Shown piece after piece: positions 30,128-37,923 of a stretch of 47,887 nucleotides of DNA. Below the pieces are notes generated by a model, which worked only from the letters and a program-made list of their open reading frames with translations, was not told the origin of the DNA and made no database searches. Origin of the DNA: a virus; IMG/VR virus record IMGVR_UViG_3300024265_000083, positions 1 through 47,887 of that record. One strand, 5' to 3'. A program made the position numbers and the translations under genes. How positions within the stretch are numbered: the first letter of the stretch is position 1; each line of letters begins with the position of its first letter.

Positions 30128-31045
30128 ATGGCTAGACTAGGATTTACTAAAGAAGACGGATCAGGCGCTAGGGCTAAAGTTGATGCTCTCCTTAGTCTTT
30201 TTACATCAATAAAGGATTCTGTTTCAGGAAAGACCGTAGCGGTTAATAGTGCTAGACAATTATCTGTCGCTGACCCCCTCTTGGAAATATCAAGAGATAA
30301 TGTAACAGGTCAATCGTCAGAGAATAAATTTGGTAGGAATATAGAGATTGATTCGGGCGTTACCGCCGATATATGGGACGGTGGACACACCGTAGCAAGT
30401 GGTGGTACTTCTCTTATCTGGGTAGCTCCTACGGCTGCTAGAATACATACCATAGCTTCTACAAGCGCCGCAGACGATACAGGCAGTACAGGGGCAAACT
30501 CAATAATTGTATCTTATCTTCCCGATTGGGATACGGCGGAAACTACCGAGACTGTCACAGGAGATTTAAACGCAGGAATAGCAATGAACAACGCTGCAGT
30601 TATGATAAACAGGATGGAAGTTATAATTCAATCAACTTCTACCATTATAAACGCTGGCGTGATAACAGCCACGGCTGCAACAGACTCAACAGTAACAGCC
30701 ATCATAAGGGTAGGCCAAGGGCAAACACAAATGGCTATATATGGAGTCCCTTCTATCCAGAAGTTAAAGATGGGTAGGTTTTACGCAAATGTGAATAAGG
30801 CTGTAGGTGCAGCAGGACTTTTAGATATAACTCTACTTGCAAATACCGCACCGGATACGAACACCGTGCCGTTCATAACAAAACATACCTTTGGATTACA
30901 AACTGTCGGAACGTCAGCATTTACGATTCCTTACTACGGCCCAAAGAAGATAGATGGGCCATGTATCGTTAAGGTTCAGGCAGTCAGCGATACTAATGAT
31001 ATGGATGTGTCGGCAGGATTTGATTTTGTCGTAGTAGATAATTAA
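30128..31045 (+). CDS. Virion structural protein (decoration or fibre)
   Basis: A 305-residue beta-rich protein. NVTGQSSENKFGRNIEIDSG, then ADIWDGGHTVA and ASTSAADDTGSTGANSIIV match a family seen in many environmental phage genomes among structural genes, with unassigned location in the virion. It starts three bases after the portal stop. It could decorate the capsid or form the base of the fibres encoded downstream; the sequence alone does not tell. Confidence 0.7.
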   Translation: MARLGFTKEDGSGARAKVDALLSLFTSIKDSVSGKTVAVNSARQLSVADPLLEISRDNVTGQSSENKFGRNIEIDSGVTADIWDGGHTVASGGTSLIWVAPTAARIHTIASTSAADDTGSTGANSIIVSYLPDWDTAETTETVTGDLNAGIAMNNAAVMINRMEVIIQSTSTIINAGVITATAATDSTVTAIIRVGQGQTQMAIYGVPSIQKLKMGRFYANVNKAVGAAGLLDITLLANTAPDTNTVPFITKHTFGLQTVGTSAFTIPYYGPKKIDGPCIVKVQAVSDTNDMDVSAGFDFVVVDN

Positions 31046-31053
31046 GGAGAAAC

Positions 31054-31440
31054 ATGGCAATCGTAAATACATTAAAAGGAACAGCACAAGACTTTACTGC
31101 TTCATGGGTAGACTATGGGCCAGTAGTGAGCAGTGACGGATTTGATAATATGACAATCTGGATAGATATAGACATAAACAATACTCAGGATGCTCGAATA
31201 AGAATATTAGCTATGCACATTAGCGGAGGCGATGAGTACGTTCATGCAATAGAGAAAACAACTCCGTCCGTAATAAATGTAGAAGACGAATATTTTGAGT
31301 TTACAACCGATGAAGATAAAAAACGAGTTCTCAAGATTGCGCTCGATGGTGTAATCCCTTGTGTGCAAGTTCAGATACAGGCAGGGACGGTTGGCGCAAC
31401 GGCTGGTCAAATATTAGATTCTAAATATATATTGCAATAA
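31054..31440 (+). CDS. Hypothetical virion protein
   Basis: A 128-residue beta-rich protein (SDGFDNMTIWIDIDINNTQD, then ARIRILAMHISGGDEYVHAI) ending IQAGTVGATAGQIL. The pattern suits a small jelly-roll or head-fibre subunit. AAGGAGAAAC precedes the ATG. Located among adhesin genes. Confidence 0.65.
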   Translation: MAIVNTLKGTAQDFTASWVDYGPVVSSDGFDNMTIWIDIDINNTQDARIRILAMHISGGDEYVHAIEKTTPSVINVEDEYFEFTTDEDKKRVLKIALDGVIPCVQVQIQAGTVGATAGQILDSKYILQ

Positions 31441-31461
31441 TATAGACAACTAGGAGATTAG

Positions 31462-31758
31462 ATGAGTGACGGAGTACCTAAGAGATTCGATATAGGTTTA
31501 AAAATAACTCTAGCGACTGGCATGAACTTAGCCGGTCAATCTGGCGTATTCATCAGGTTTAAAAAGCCTAGTGGTACTGAGGGTCAATTTACCGCAACCA
31601 TAGAAGACTCAGCGGTAGGGACCATCTCTTATACGACGACCTCTACATCAGACATAGACGAAGCAGGGGAATGGATATTTGCATCTCATGTCACGTTCAC
31701 AGGTGGAAATGATCTTGAGGGTAACTGTATAAATCAAAACGTCAAGGATAGGTTGTAG
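31462..31758 (+). CDS. Ig-like/BppU-type domain protein
   Basis: A 98-residue single-domain protein. FDIGLKITLATGMNLAGQSG, RFKKPSGTEGQFTATI and SDIDEAGEWIFASHV match the small Ig-like domain found at the base of phage tail fibres and in BppU N-termini. Likely a structural adaptor in the adhesion apparatus. Confidence 0.65.
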   Translation: MSDGVPKRFDIGLKITLATGMNLAGQSGVFIRFKKPSGTEGQFTATIEDSAVGTISYTTTSTSDIDEAGEWIFASHVTFTGGNDLEGNCINQNVKDRL

Positions 31759-31769
31759 GAGGTGAGATT

Positions 31770-32213
31770 ATGAAAGATAGATTAGATGAATTCTTAGGAA
31801 TGGATGGGATTCTTGAAGTCACCGTTCTGAATCGTAAAGGAACTAAGTCTCATTCTGTAATGAAGAATACTATCGTAACCGCTGGCAAGAATTGGGAAGC
31901 TGCTTATCTAGGTGATTCGCCTCCTGCTAATATGGGATGGATAGCCGTAGGAACGGGAACCACCGCAGCGGACGTAGCAGACACCGCATTAGAAACGGAA
32001 CTAGATAGGAATACAGCGACTAGGGCGGTAGCTTTGAATGTAATCAGCTATTCAGGACTGTTTACCGCAGGAGAAGCGACGGGAGCTATTACAGAGTATG
32101 GCTTACTAAATGCTTCATCGGGTGGAACTATGTTTAGTAGAAGCGTTCAGTCAGTTAAAAACGTAGGTGCATCAGATAGCCTTCAGGTTGTTTGGCATCA
32201 GACGAAGGGATAG
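31770..32213 (+). CDS. Fibre-associated structural protein
   Basis: A 147-residue protein. VMKNTIVTAGKNWEAAYLG, then MGWIAVGTGTTAADVADTAL and ALETELDRNTATRA are conserved in a family encoded beside tail fibres in many phages. AGGAGGTGAG is an excellent binding site. The protein probably joins fibres or caps them; no enzyme motif is present. Confidence 0.7.
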   Translation: MKDRLDEFLGMDGILEVTVLNRKGTKSHSVMKNTIVTAGKNWEAAYLGDSPPANMGWIAVGTGTTAADVADTALETELDRNTATRAVALNVISYSGLFTAGEATGAITEYGLLNASSGGTMFSRSVQSVKNVGASDSLQVVWHQTKG

Positions 32214-32221
32214 GTAATAAG

Positions 32222-32497
32222 ATGGCTGATGAATTAAAAATTAAATATCCATTATCAGGATATACTACTTTAGAATCTAAATACGGTTTTGCTATAGCTT
32301 GCCGAGAGAAATTAAGACTAGAACATAATGCAAGGGGTGCAAAATATAAAGCAGGAACTATGACCAGAGAAGAATGGTCTAGTTATCTTGTAAACGAGTT
32401 TAATCCTAAAATGGCAAAGATATCAGAGGATGAGCCGAATCTTTTAGAACAGATAAGGGCTAAGTATATGCCTGATGTGGATACGAAAGAAATCTAA
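32222..32497 (+). CDS. Hypothetical protein in the adhesin island
   Basis: A 91-residue, mostly helical, charged protein (FAIACREKLRLEHNARGAKY, then MTREEWSSYLVNEF). ATG at 32222 is chosen; a TTG at 32192 would overlap the previous gene. Its stop overlaps the next start. The helical make-up among beta-rich neighbours suggests an assembly factor rather than a virion subunit, which is an inference. Confidence 0.65.
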   Translation: MADELKIKYPLSGYTTLESKYGFAIACREKLRLEHNARGAKYKAGTMTREEWSSYLVNEFNPKMAKISEDEPNLLEQIRAKYMPDVDTKEI

Positions 32498-33528
32498 TGG
32501 TACTGGAAAATTTTACAACCTATAACGAAGTAGATGGTGACGGTGATTTTACTATTACATCGTCAAAAATTGATGTAGTTACTATGGACAGAGGAGCGGT
32601 CAGTTACGTCAGTAAAGACTTTGGCGCTAGTCATTTCGGTGATTTTGAGCATCTCTTTGAGTTTTTTGCTAATTCATCAAGTGGTGACAACTGTCATTGT
32701 TGGGTAGGCGTTCAAGATACCGTAGGGACGGTTGAGGATTGGGTAAATGGGCTATCTTTTCTTTATACTCAATCCACTGGAGGCTTTGCGGACTTTTTCG
32801 CTTACAGGACAGTATCAGGAACAGATACAGCAGGCACTAGCGTTCGCCTTAGTAGAGACACTTTATACTATGGTAAATCCGTTAGGTCAAGCGGTACTAT
32901 CACACATTCATTTTATACTGACTCAGACAGAACATCTTTAGCTGGTTCATGTTCACAAACAGGTGGACCGACAGGAGGATTAAGGTATTACGAGCCAATA
33001 GTTTCCAGAGAAGTTAATGGAGGCTCTTTATTATTCACGGGTTTTATACAGAACGTAGATTTGCAGGATGTAGCAGCAATCATATTCAATCAAGAGATAA
33101 ACGAAACGCTTACGATTAGTGAGTTGTTTGGCACGATACCTACGTCGCTATTTAACGAAACTACTACTCTGTCAGAAACTCTTAAGATAATAGCTACGAC
33201 CCTATTAGATGAGAGCACCACGTTAAGTGAAGAACTAATAACTAAGATGACAACCCTATTCGCTGAGACCTTATCTTTATCTGAGCTGCTAGATACTATC
33301 ATTCCAGGAGAGGTGCAAGTAACGCTAAGTCAAGAAATAAACGAAGCTATTGCCTTAACTGAAAGTCTCATTACTTCTATCATATCTGTATTTTCAGAGA
33401 CACTTGCACTTTCTGAGGTTCTTGAATCAGTCATTACTTCAACCCAGGCTTTGTTTTTTAAGAACGTTAGACTTAATTCCCATATAGCTAAAGAGATAAC
33501 TCTTAATAGCCATCTAGTAGGCCACTGA
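32497..33528 (+). CDS. Adhesin-like protein with tandem repeats
   Basis: A 343-residue protein. The first ~190 residues form a beta-sandwich (FEHLFEFFANSSSGDNCHCW, then RTVSGTDTAGTSVRLSRDTL) like a lectin or jelly-roll domain. Six repeats of about 18 residues follow, built on an ETLxLSExL core, and then two copies of a ten-residue LNSH motif. The repeats may form a coiled or beta-helical stalk. One-base overlap with the next gene. Role in the virion is inferred from position. Confidence 0.7.
   Translation: MVLENFTTYNEVDGDGDFTITSSKIDVVTMDRGAVSYVSKDFGASHFGDFEHLFEFFANSSSGDNCHCWVGVQDTVGTVEDWVNGLSFLYTQSTGGFADFFAYRTVSGTDTAGTSVRLSRDTLYYGKSVRSSGTITHSFYTDSDRTSLAGSCSQTGGPTGGLRYYEPIVSREVNGGSLLFTGFIQNVDLQDVAAIIFNQEINETLTISELFGTIPTSLFNETTTLSETLKIIATTLLDESTTLSEELITKMTTLFAETLSLSELLDTIIPGEVQVTLSQEINEAIALTESLITSIISVFSETLALSEVLESVITSTQALFFKNVRLNSHIAKEITLNSHLVGH
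33085..33440 (+). repeat. ETLxLSE tandem repeats in an adhesin gene
   Basis: Six imperfect protein repeats, roughly 18 residues apart: NETLTISELF, NETTTLSETL, DESTTLSEEL, AETLSLSELL, NEAIALTESL and SETLALSEVL. DNA identity between units is low, so the repeats are old or under selection for sequence pattern rather than recent duplication. Confidence 0.75.
33463..33526 (+). repeat. LNSH decapeptide repeat, first site
   Basis: VRLNSHIAKE and ITLNSHLVGH at the C-terminus of the 343-residue adhesin. The same motif recurs at 37826-37920. At DNA level the two sites share ATAACTCTTAAT and CTTAATTCCCATATAGC, so one was probably copied from the other. Confidence 0.7.
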
Positions 33529-34334
33529 TGAGTGTTATCCAAACAGACTTGAAACTTTATAAGTGCACTAGTATTCCTACAGATGATTCTAGCATAGCAG
33601 GAGGAGCAATTACAGGAACTGAAGTTACTGCTCTTGGTGACCTATTTCCTTCTCTAGATGCTACTGCAAATGCTGACGGGGGTGCTGATAAAAATTACTA
33701 TGCTAAGGTCTTCTATAAGAATGATAATGCTGACACCGACCTAACAAGTTCCAAGGTTTACATTAAGAACGCTTTAGATGACCCCTCAGGAGCTACGGTA
33801 ATAACAATAGTTTCAGACAGTGCTAGCGATGACGGAACTAAGCAAGTCGCTATCTATGGTGAAGATGGCTCTAATAACGCCCTAGTCGAGAGAATAGCAC
33901 TAGATGGGACTACGCCTGTAGTCGGTTCTACCTCATTTACTAAAGTATGGCGTGTTCAATTAGAATTACTTAATCAAAGGAATACATTGACGACCGCAGC
34001 GGGGCAGATAGACGTTAAGGAAAGCTCTACAATTTTGGGTAGCATGTCAATTGGAGATAGTTGGGCTACGGCAGAAATACAAATAGGCTTAGAAGCCTTG
34101 CTTGATGACACCAATACGACAACAAACAGATTGACAGCCCCAGGAGGAATTAGCTTTACTCGACCCAATAGCTTAGCAGAGGGCTTAGACGTTGCTAATT
34201 CAGGTGCTTTGTCTTTTGGTCACGAGCAAGGGATATGGATAAAAATGATTGTATCCAGCGGTATCGGTACGCTCCCAACCGCAGGAGAGATATTTGACAT
34301 TGTTTTAAACGGCGTGTCTGGCGGTGGTGCTTAA
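33528..34334 (+). CDS. Virion structural protein (fibre region)
   Basis: A 268-residue protein. TDLKLYKCTSIPTDDSSIAG, LFPSLDATANADGG, then YYAKVFYKNDNADTDLTSSK match a family of phage virion proteins usually encoded near tail fibres, beta-rich and without enzyme motifs. It starts in a one-base overlap with the repeat protein and is followed directly by the tailspike gene. Confidence 0.7.
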   Translation: MSVIQTDLKLYKCTSIPTDDSSIAGGAITGTEVTALGDLFPSLDATANADGGADKNYYAKVFYKNDNADTDLTSSKVYIKNALDDPSGATVITIVSDSASDDGTKQVAIYGEDGSNNALVERIALDGTTPVVGSTSFTKVWRVQLELLNQRNTLTTAAGQIDVKESSTILGSMSIGDSWATAEIQIGLEALLDDTNTTTNRLTAPGGISFTRPNSLAEGLDVANSGALSFGHEQGIWIKMIVSSGIGTLPTAGEIFDIVLNGVSGGGA

Positions 34335-36988
34335 TGGCTTCCGCTATCTCCGAATTTGATAAAGAAAAGATAGGTACTTTTGATACGACAATATCAGGCA
34401 CGACAGTTTCAGGTACTTTATCAGAGTTTACAGTTCCCATAAGAATAAACTCAACAACATGGCCTACTTCCGCAGAGAGAGATAACTTTTTCGGGTCTTG
34501 GAACGTGAGCGGCATGATGTGTCAATTCTTTGACCCAAACAGATATAAAGAATTATCTTTTGAAGTCGAATACTTCGATGCTCCAAGCGAAACGGCTTTA
34601 TACCACTTAAAACCTTTAGAAATAAAAGGTGATGTGGTCGCTAGTGGTTTTATCTTAGCTTACATGAACTCAGGAGGAACTAGCCCTAATCCTATTCAGG
34701 TAGATAATAAGAATGGTTCTTGGGATGAGCATTGCAGGATGGTTCAGCACCTTGGAGATAACTCATTTTCTGGAAGTACGGCTATAGACTCTACAGCAAG
34801 CGGTATGGATTTAACAGACAATGGAACTGCGGATATAGCAGGGATAGCTAGAAGAGGCAGAGAATTTGATGTATATACTGATAATTTAATTACGTCAGCG
34901 CCAATAAGGTATGAAACAAATGGTTTTACTTTAGAAATGTTTTTAAATTTTGACGCTATGGGCAGCGATGATATGTATTTATTTTTTGCTGACGCTGGAG
35001 GAGCCACAGAAACTTATTCATTTAGAGTTTTGAACTCTGACAACAAGTTAATATTCTTTCTGCGTGATAGTGACAATAATACAATATTCAGAAAGAGCAA
35101 TGCTGTGTTAAGTGCTGGAATCACTTATCATGTTGCAGCTGTATTCGAAAGAAACCTTAGAACTTGTCATATATATATAAATGGAGCTTTAGATGAGGAT
35201 ACAGTAACAAGCTCTCTAACAACACAAACAACAGCTGTAGTTAATCCCTTAGGAAATGTAAAGATAAGCAACACGCCGACATCCGTTGAAGGCAGGGGGA
35301 TAGATGGCTGGGTTGATGAGATAAGAATTAGCGACACTCCGAGAACTCAACACTGGTTGAATTTAACTAATTACTCTTTTCGAAATGATGATTGGATAGA
35401 GTGGGGGGCAGAACAAACCCCAACTGAAGGGGGAGACCCTTTTTTAAAAGATGAGTATTGGGATGATTACAATATTCAATCAAGAGACTCTAACCTTGCT
35501 ATAAAAATAAAAGAGCCTACTAGCCGTACATTAACGCTAAGCCCAAGAGGGTCGGGCTTTCCCGATAAATACAGAGTTTCGTATAATGCTCCTATCAGGG
35601 AGGCTGATGGAAAGTTTAGATTATGGGTAAACGGCTCAGACAATCAAGAAACATTGCCAGGTGGATTAGGATATAGGGCTGTTCTTTACTTTGAGTCGGA
35701 TGATGGAGAAATCTGGACAGCTCCCGATCTAAAAGCTGACGGCGATTATTTAGGTAGAACTAGAACTGAAGACATGACATTTAATTCGTCAGCTAATAAT
35801 AATATTGTTTGGCTCCCTACAGCTGAATCACCAAAGGGATTGAATAGACTTTATGTCACCAGAGATGATGATGAAGCCGACTCTGATAAAAGATATAAGA
35901 TAATGATAGGTGGATTGCTTGTTTCTCATTCAGCTCAAAACTATTTTTCAGCTGATGGAATAAATTGGACTTTTGGCCCTGACAATCCTCAATATATAAA
36001 CGGGGAACGACCAGACCCTAGTCCTGAGGGGACTGGAGAAGACTTCACAACGATAGCTAAGAATGAATTGACAGGTGAATGGGAAGCTTATAACCAACTT
36101 ACACAAAGTCCTGACGATGGGAAAAGATATTGGGGTGCTGCCATATCCAAGGATGATTTTGATACGTTTCAAGTAATAGACGACATACCTAATGACTTTG
36201 ACGGGCATTCTCATGGCGGTTTATTTATTTATAGGAATGGAGTTAGGATATGGTTTACGGAAGATTGGCAGTTTATTCCTGTTAACAACAGAACAGTTAT
36301 AGGTGTAAAAGTTAAAAGCAGCAGGACTATGCACAACCTTAACTATATTGAAGATTTATATATACTTCCATTAGGTGACCCAGGAGATGGTGATGAAGGA
36401 TTCATATTAGCTCCAGGCGGGTTAACTTTCAAGAATGAAACTAAAGAACACTGGCTTTACTATGGAGGCATGCCAGTAGACCAAACAGACGTGGGTTGGC
36501 CTACAACAATCGGCAAGGTGTTTATAGCTAAGTGGCCTGTTGATGGATTTACCCAATTAGAATTAACGAGCGGAACTACGGCGACATTAGTTACAGAACC
36601 GATTGGTGATACATTAAGAGGGGATAAATCTTTATGGCTAAACTATACAGCTGGCGGGGGAGAGAATATAAAGGCGGAGTTGCTAGCTTTAGACGGAACG
36701 CCATTAACGAATTATACACTTGCGGACGCAGACGCTTTAACAGGTGAAGATTTTGACGCTGAAGTTACTTGGAACGGATCACCCCTTATTAACTTAACTC
36801 AGAACTTTAAAATTAAGTTTTATTTCACGGGGGCTGGCGTTCAATTAAGGAGCAGAAACTTTAAAGATAGCGGTACGGTGGAGCAATCAAAAGACGTTAT
36901 ATTTGATTATCAAGGAATAGTAGGCAGCGGAAAAGCCTTAATAGATGGGTTTCAATCCCCGTTAACAGAAAGTATACTGGTGAGATAA
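34334..36988 (+). CDS. Tailspike-like adhesin: LamG plus beta-propeller hydrolase-like domain
   Basis: An 884-residue protein. Residues ~25-115 resemble DUF2341-type surface domains (FTVPIRINSTTWPTS). Residues ~190-345 form a LamG/concanavalin-like sandwich (ISAGITYHVAAVF-like strand, CHIYINGALDEDTV, GWVDEIRISDTPRT). From ~375 to 720 there is a five-bladed beta-propeller of GH32/43-like type (PDLKADGDYLG, SADGINWTFG, WGAAISKDDFDTF, HGGLFIYRNG). A C-terminal sandwich follows (ELLALDGTPLTNYTLADADA, then FKIKFYFTGAGVQLRS), which in such hydrolases packs on the propeller. Likely a glycan-binding and perhaps glycan-cleaving receptor protein. Catalytic residues could not be assigned with certainty. 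Confidence 0.75.
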   Translation: MASAISEFDKEKIGTFDTTISGTTVSGTLSEFTVPIRINSTTWPTSAERDNFFGSWNVSGMMCQFFDPNRYKELSFEVEYFDAPSETALYHLKPLEIKGDVVASGFILAYMNSGGTSPNPIQVDNKNGSWDEHCRMVQHLGDNSFSGSTAIDSTASGMDLTDNGTADIAGIARRGREFDVYTDNLITSAPIRYETNGFTLEMFLNFDAMGSDDMYLFFADAGGATETYSFRVLNSDNKLIFFLRDSDNNTIFRKSNAVLSAGITYHVAAVFERNLRTCHIYINGALDEDTVTSSLTTQTTAVVNPLGNVKISNTPTSVEGRGIDGWVDEIRISDTPRTQHWLNLTNYSFRNDDWIEWGAEQTPTEGGDPFLKDEYWDDYNIQSRDSNLAIKIKEPTSRTLTLSPRGSGFPDKYRVSYNAPIREADGKFRLWVNGSDNQETLPGGLGYRAVLYFESDDGEIWTAPDLKADGDYLGRTRTEDMTFNSSANNNIVWLPTAESPKGLNRLYVTRDDDEADSDKRYKIMIGGLLVSHSAQNYFSADGINWTFGPDNPQYINGERPDPSPEGTGEDFTTIAKNELTGEWEAYNQLTQSPDDGKRYWGAAISKDDFDTFQVIDDIPNDFDGHSHGGLFIYRNGVRIWFTEDWQFIPVNNRTVIGVKVKSSRTMHNLNYIEDLYILPLGDPGDGDEGFILAPGGLTFKNETKEHWLYYGGMPVDQTDVGWPTTIGKVFIAKWPVDGFTQLELTSGTTATLVTEPIGDTLRGDKSLWLNYTAGGGENIKAELLALDGTPLTNYTLADADALTGEDFDAEVTWNGSPLINLTQNFKIKFYFTGAGVQLRSRNFKDSGTVEQSKDVIFDYQGIVGSGKALIDGFQSPLTESILVR

Positions 36989-37740
36989 TGAAAACATTGA
37001 TACTAGATTTATACCCTACGAACATACCCTTCGTCATACAAACAACAGATGCAACGGGGGACAAGACTAATCCTAGTGCGGATAACTTAATTGTCTACGA
37101 AGAGGGAGGGGCAGATACTTCTTTTGACTCTACCGAGATAACAGGTTCGCCATTTGACCCCGCTCAAGTTAATTCTAAGACAGGTTTATGGGGTGTGATG
37201 ATACCTAAGTCGGCTTTTACGTCAGGACGCTTTTATATCGCTCTGTGGGAAGTAACGGTAGATAGTGTAACGACTGCTAAGAAGGAAATATATTTTGCTG
37301 TTGACGCAGCAGACTTTAAAGCGACCGCAGCCCCGACCGCAGCCGCAAACGCTGATGCTGTATTAGATGAGTTAGTAACTGAACATCTTGTAACCGACTC
37401 GCTCAGTGTCGTACTTCAATCAGCCAATAACTTAGCAACTACAATATCAGGTTCGGTATATCAATTTCAAAAGAATACGGCTAGAGCTGGATTTCCATTT
37501 CCAATACTGACCGCAGCCGGTGAGCTTGTAACAGGCGCAACGGTAGCAGTAGAACTTACTAAGGATGGGGCTGCTTTTGGTGCAGGCGATAACTCGATAA
37601 GCGAGATTAGCGATGGTTGGTATAGTTATGACTTCTCATCAGACGACGTAAACGCTAACAACATAGGATTTAAAGGAGTGCCGACAGGGGGAAGCGCAAC
37701 TGGTATAGCAACGAACTTTACCATAGTAACGCAACCGTAG
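36988..37740 (+). CDS. Two-domain virion protein of the adhesin island
   Basis: A 250-residue protein. The N-terminal domain (TNIPFVIQTTDATGDKT, then WGVMIPKSAFTSGRFYIALW) and the C-terminal domain (FPFPILTAAGELVTGATVAV, then ISDGWYSYDFSSDDV) are both Ig-like. They are joined by a linker with ANADAVLDELVTEHL, which is common in fibre-region proteins. Probably a connector or fibre subunit. Confidence 0.65.
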   Translation: MKTLILDLYPTNIPFVIQTTDATGDKTNPSADNLIVYEEGGADTSFDSTEITGSPFDPAQVNSKTGLWGVMIPKSAFTSGRFYIALWEVTVDSVTTAKKEIYFAVDAADFKATAAPTAAANADAVLDELVTEHLVTDSLSVVLQSANNLATTISGSVYQFQKNTARAGFPFPILTAAGELVTGATVAVELTKDGAAFGAGDNSISEISDGWYSYDFSSDDVNANNIGFKGVPTGGSATGIATNFTIVTQP

Positions 37741-37923
37741 ATGTTTAATTGGGGATTGTTACAGAAATACATATCTAAGAGCGTAAATTTTTGGGGCGGT
37801 AGTCAAGCTGTGTCTGCTCCTGTTGTTATTGGAGAGATAACTCTTAATTCCCATATAGCAACGGCACTTAGCTTAAACTCTCATCTAGCAAAGGAGATAT
37901 CACTTGTCAGTCACATTGATTGA
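37741..37923 (+). CDS. 60-residue LNSH-repeat protein
   Basis: Directly follows the previous stop. Trp-rich N-terminus (MFNWGLLQKYISKSVNFWGG) and a C-terminus of three decapeptides: ITLNSHIATA, LSLNSHLAKE and ISLVSHID. The same motif ends the 343-residue adhesin. It may be a detached stalk or capping peptide. Its end overlaps the MuF start by 20 bases. Confidence 0.65.
   Translation: MFNWGLLQKYISKSVNFWGGSQAVSAPVVIGEITLNSHIATALSLNSHLAKEISLVSHID
37826..37920 (+). repeat. LNSH decapeptide repeat, second site
   Basis: Three ten-residue units, related to 33463-33526. DNA of the first unit (from the ATAACTCTTAATTCC stretch) is nearly identical to the earlier site, which suggests exchange between the two genes. 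Confidence 0.7.

Noticed and set aside
30526-30777. 83-codon alternative frame within the 305-residue structural gene
   Set aside because: It is a shadow frame inside a gene with family similarity, Asn/Arg-rich and without a start site.
33521-33530. Second CTGATGAG, like the hammerhead core
   Set aside because: No GAAA with a stem III and no complementary stem I arm lie near it. It falls at a gene overlap and is explained by coding and the ATGAG start.
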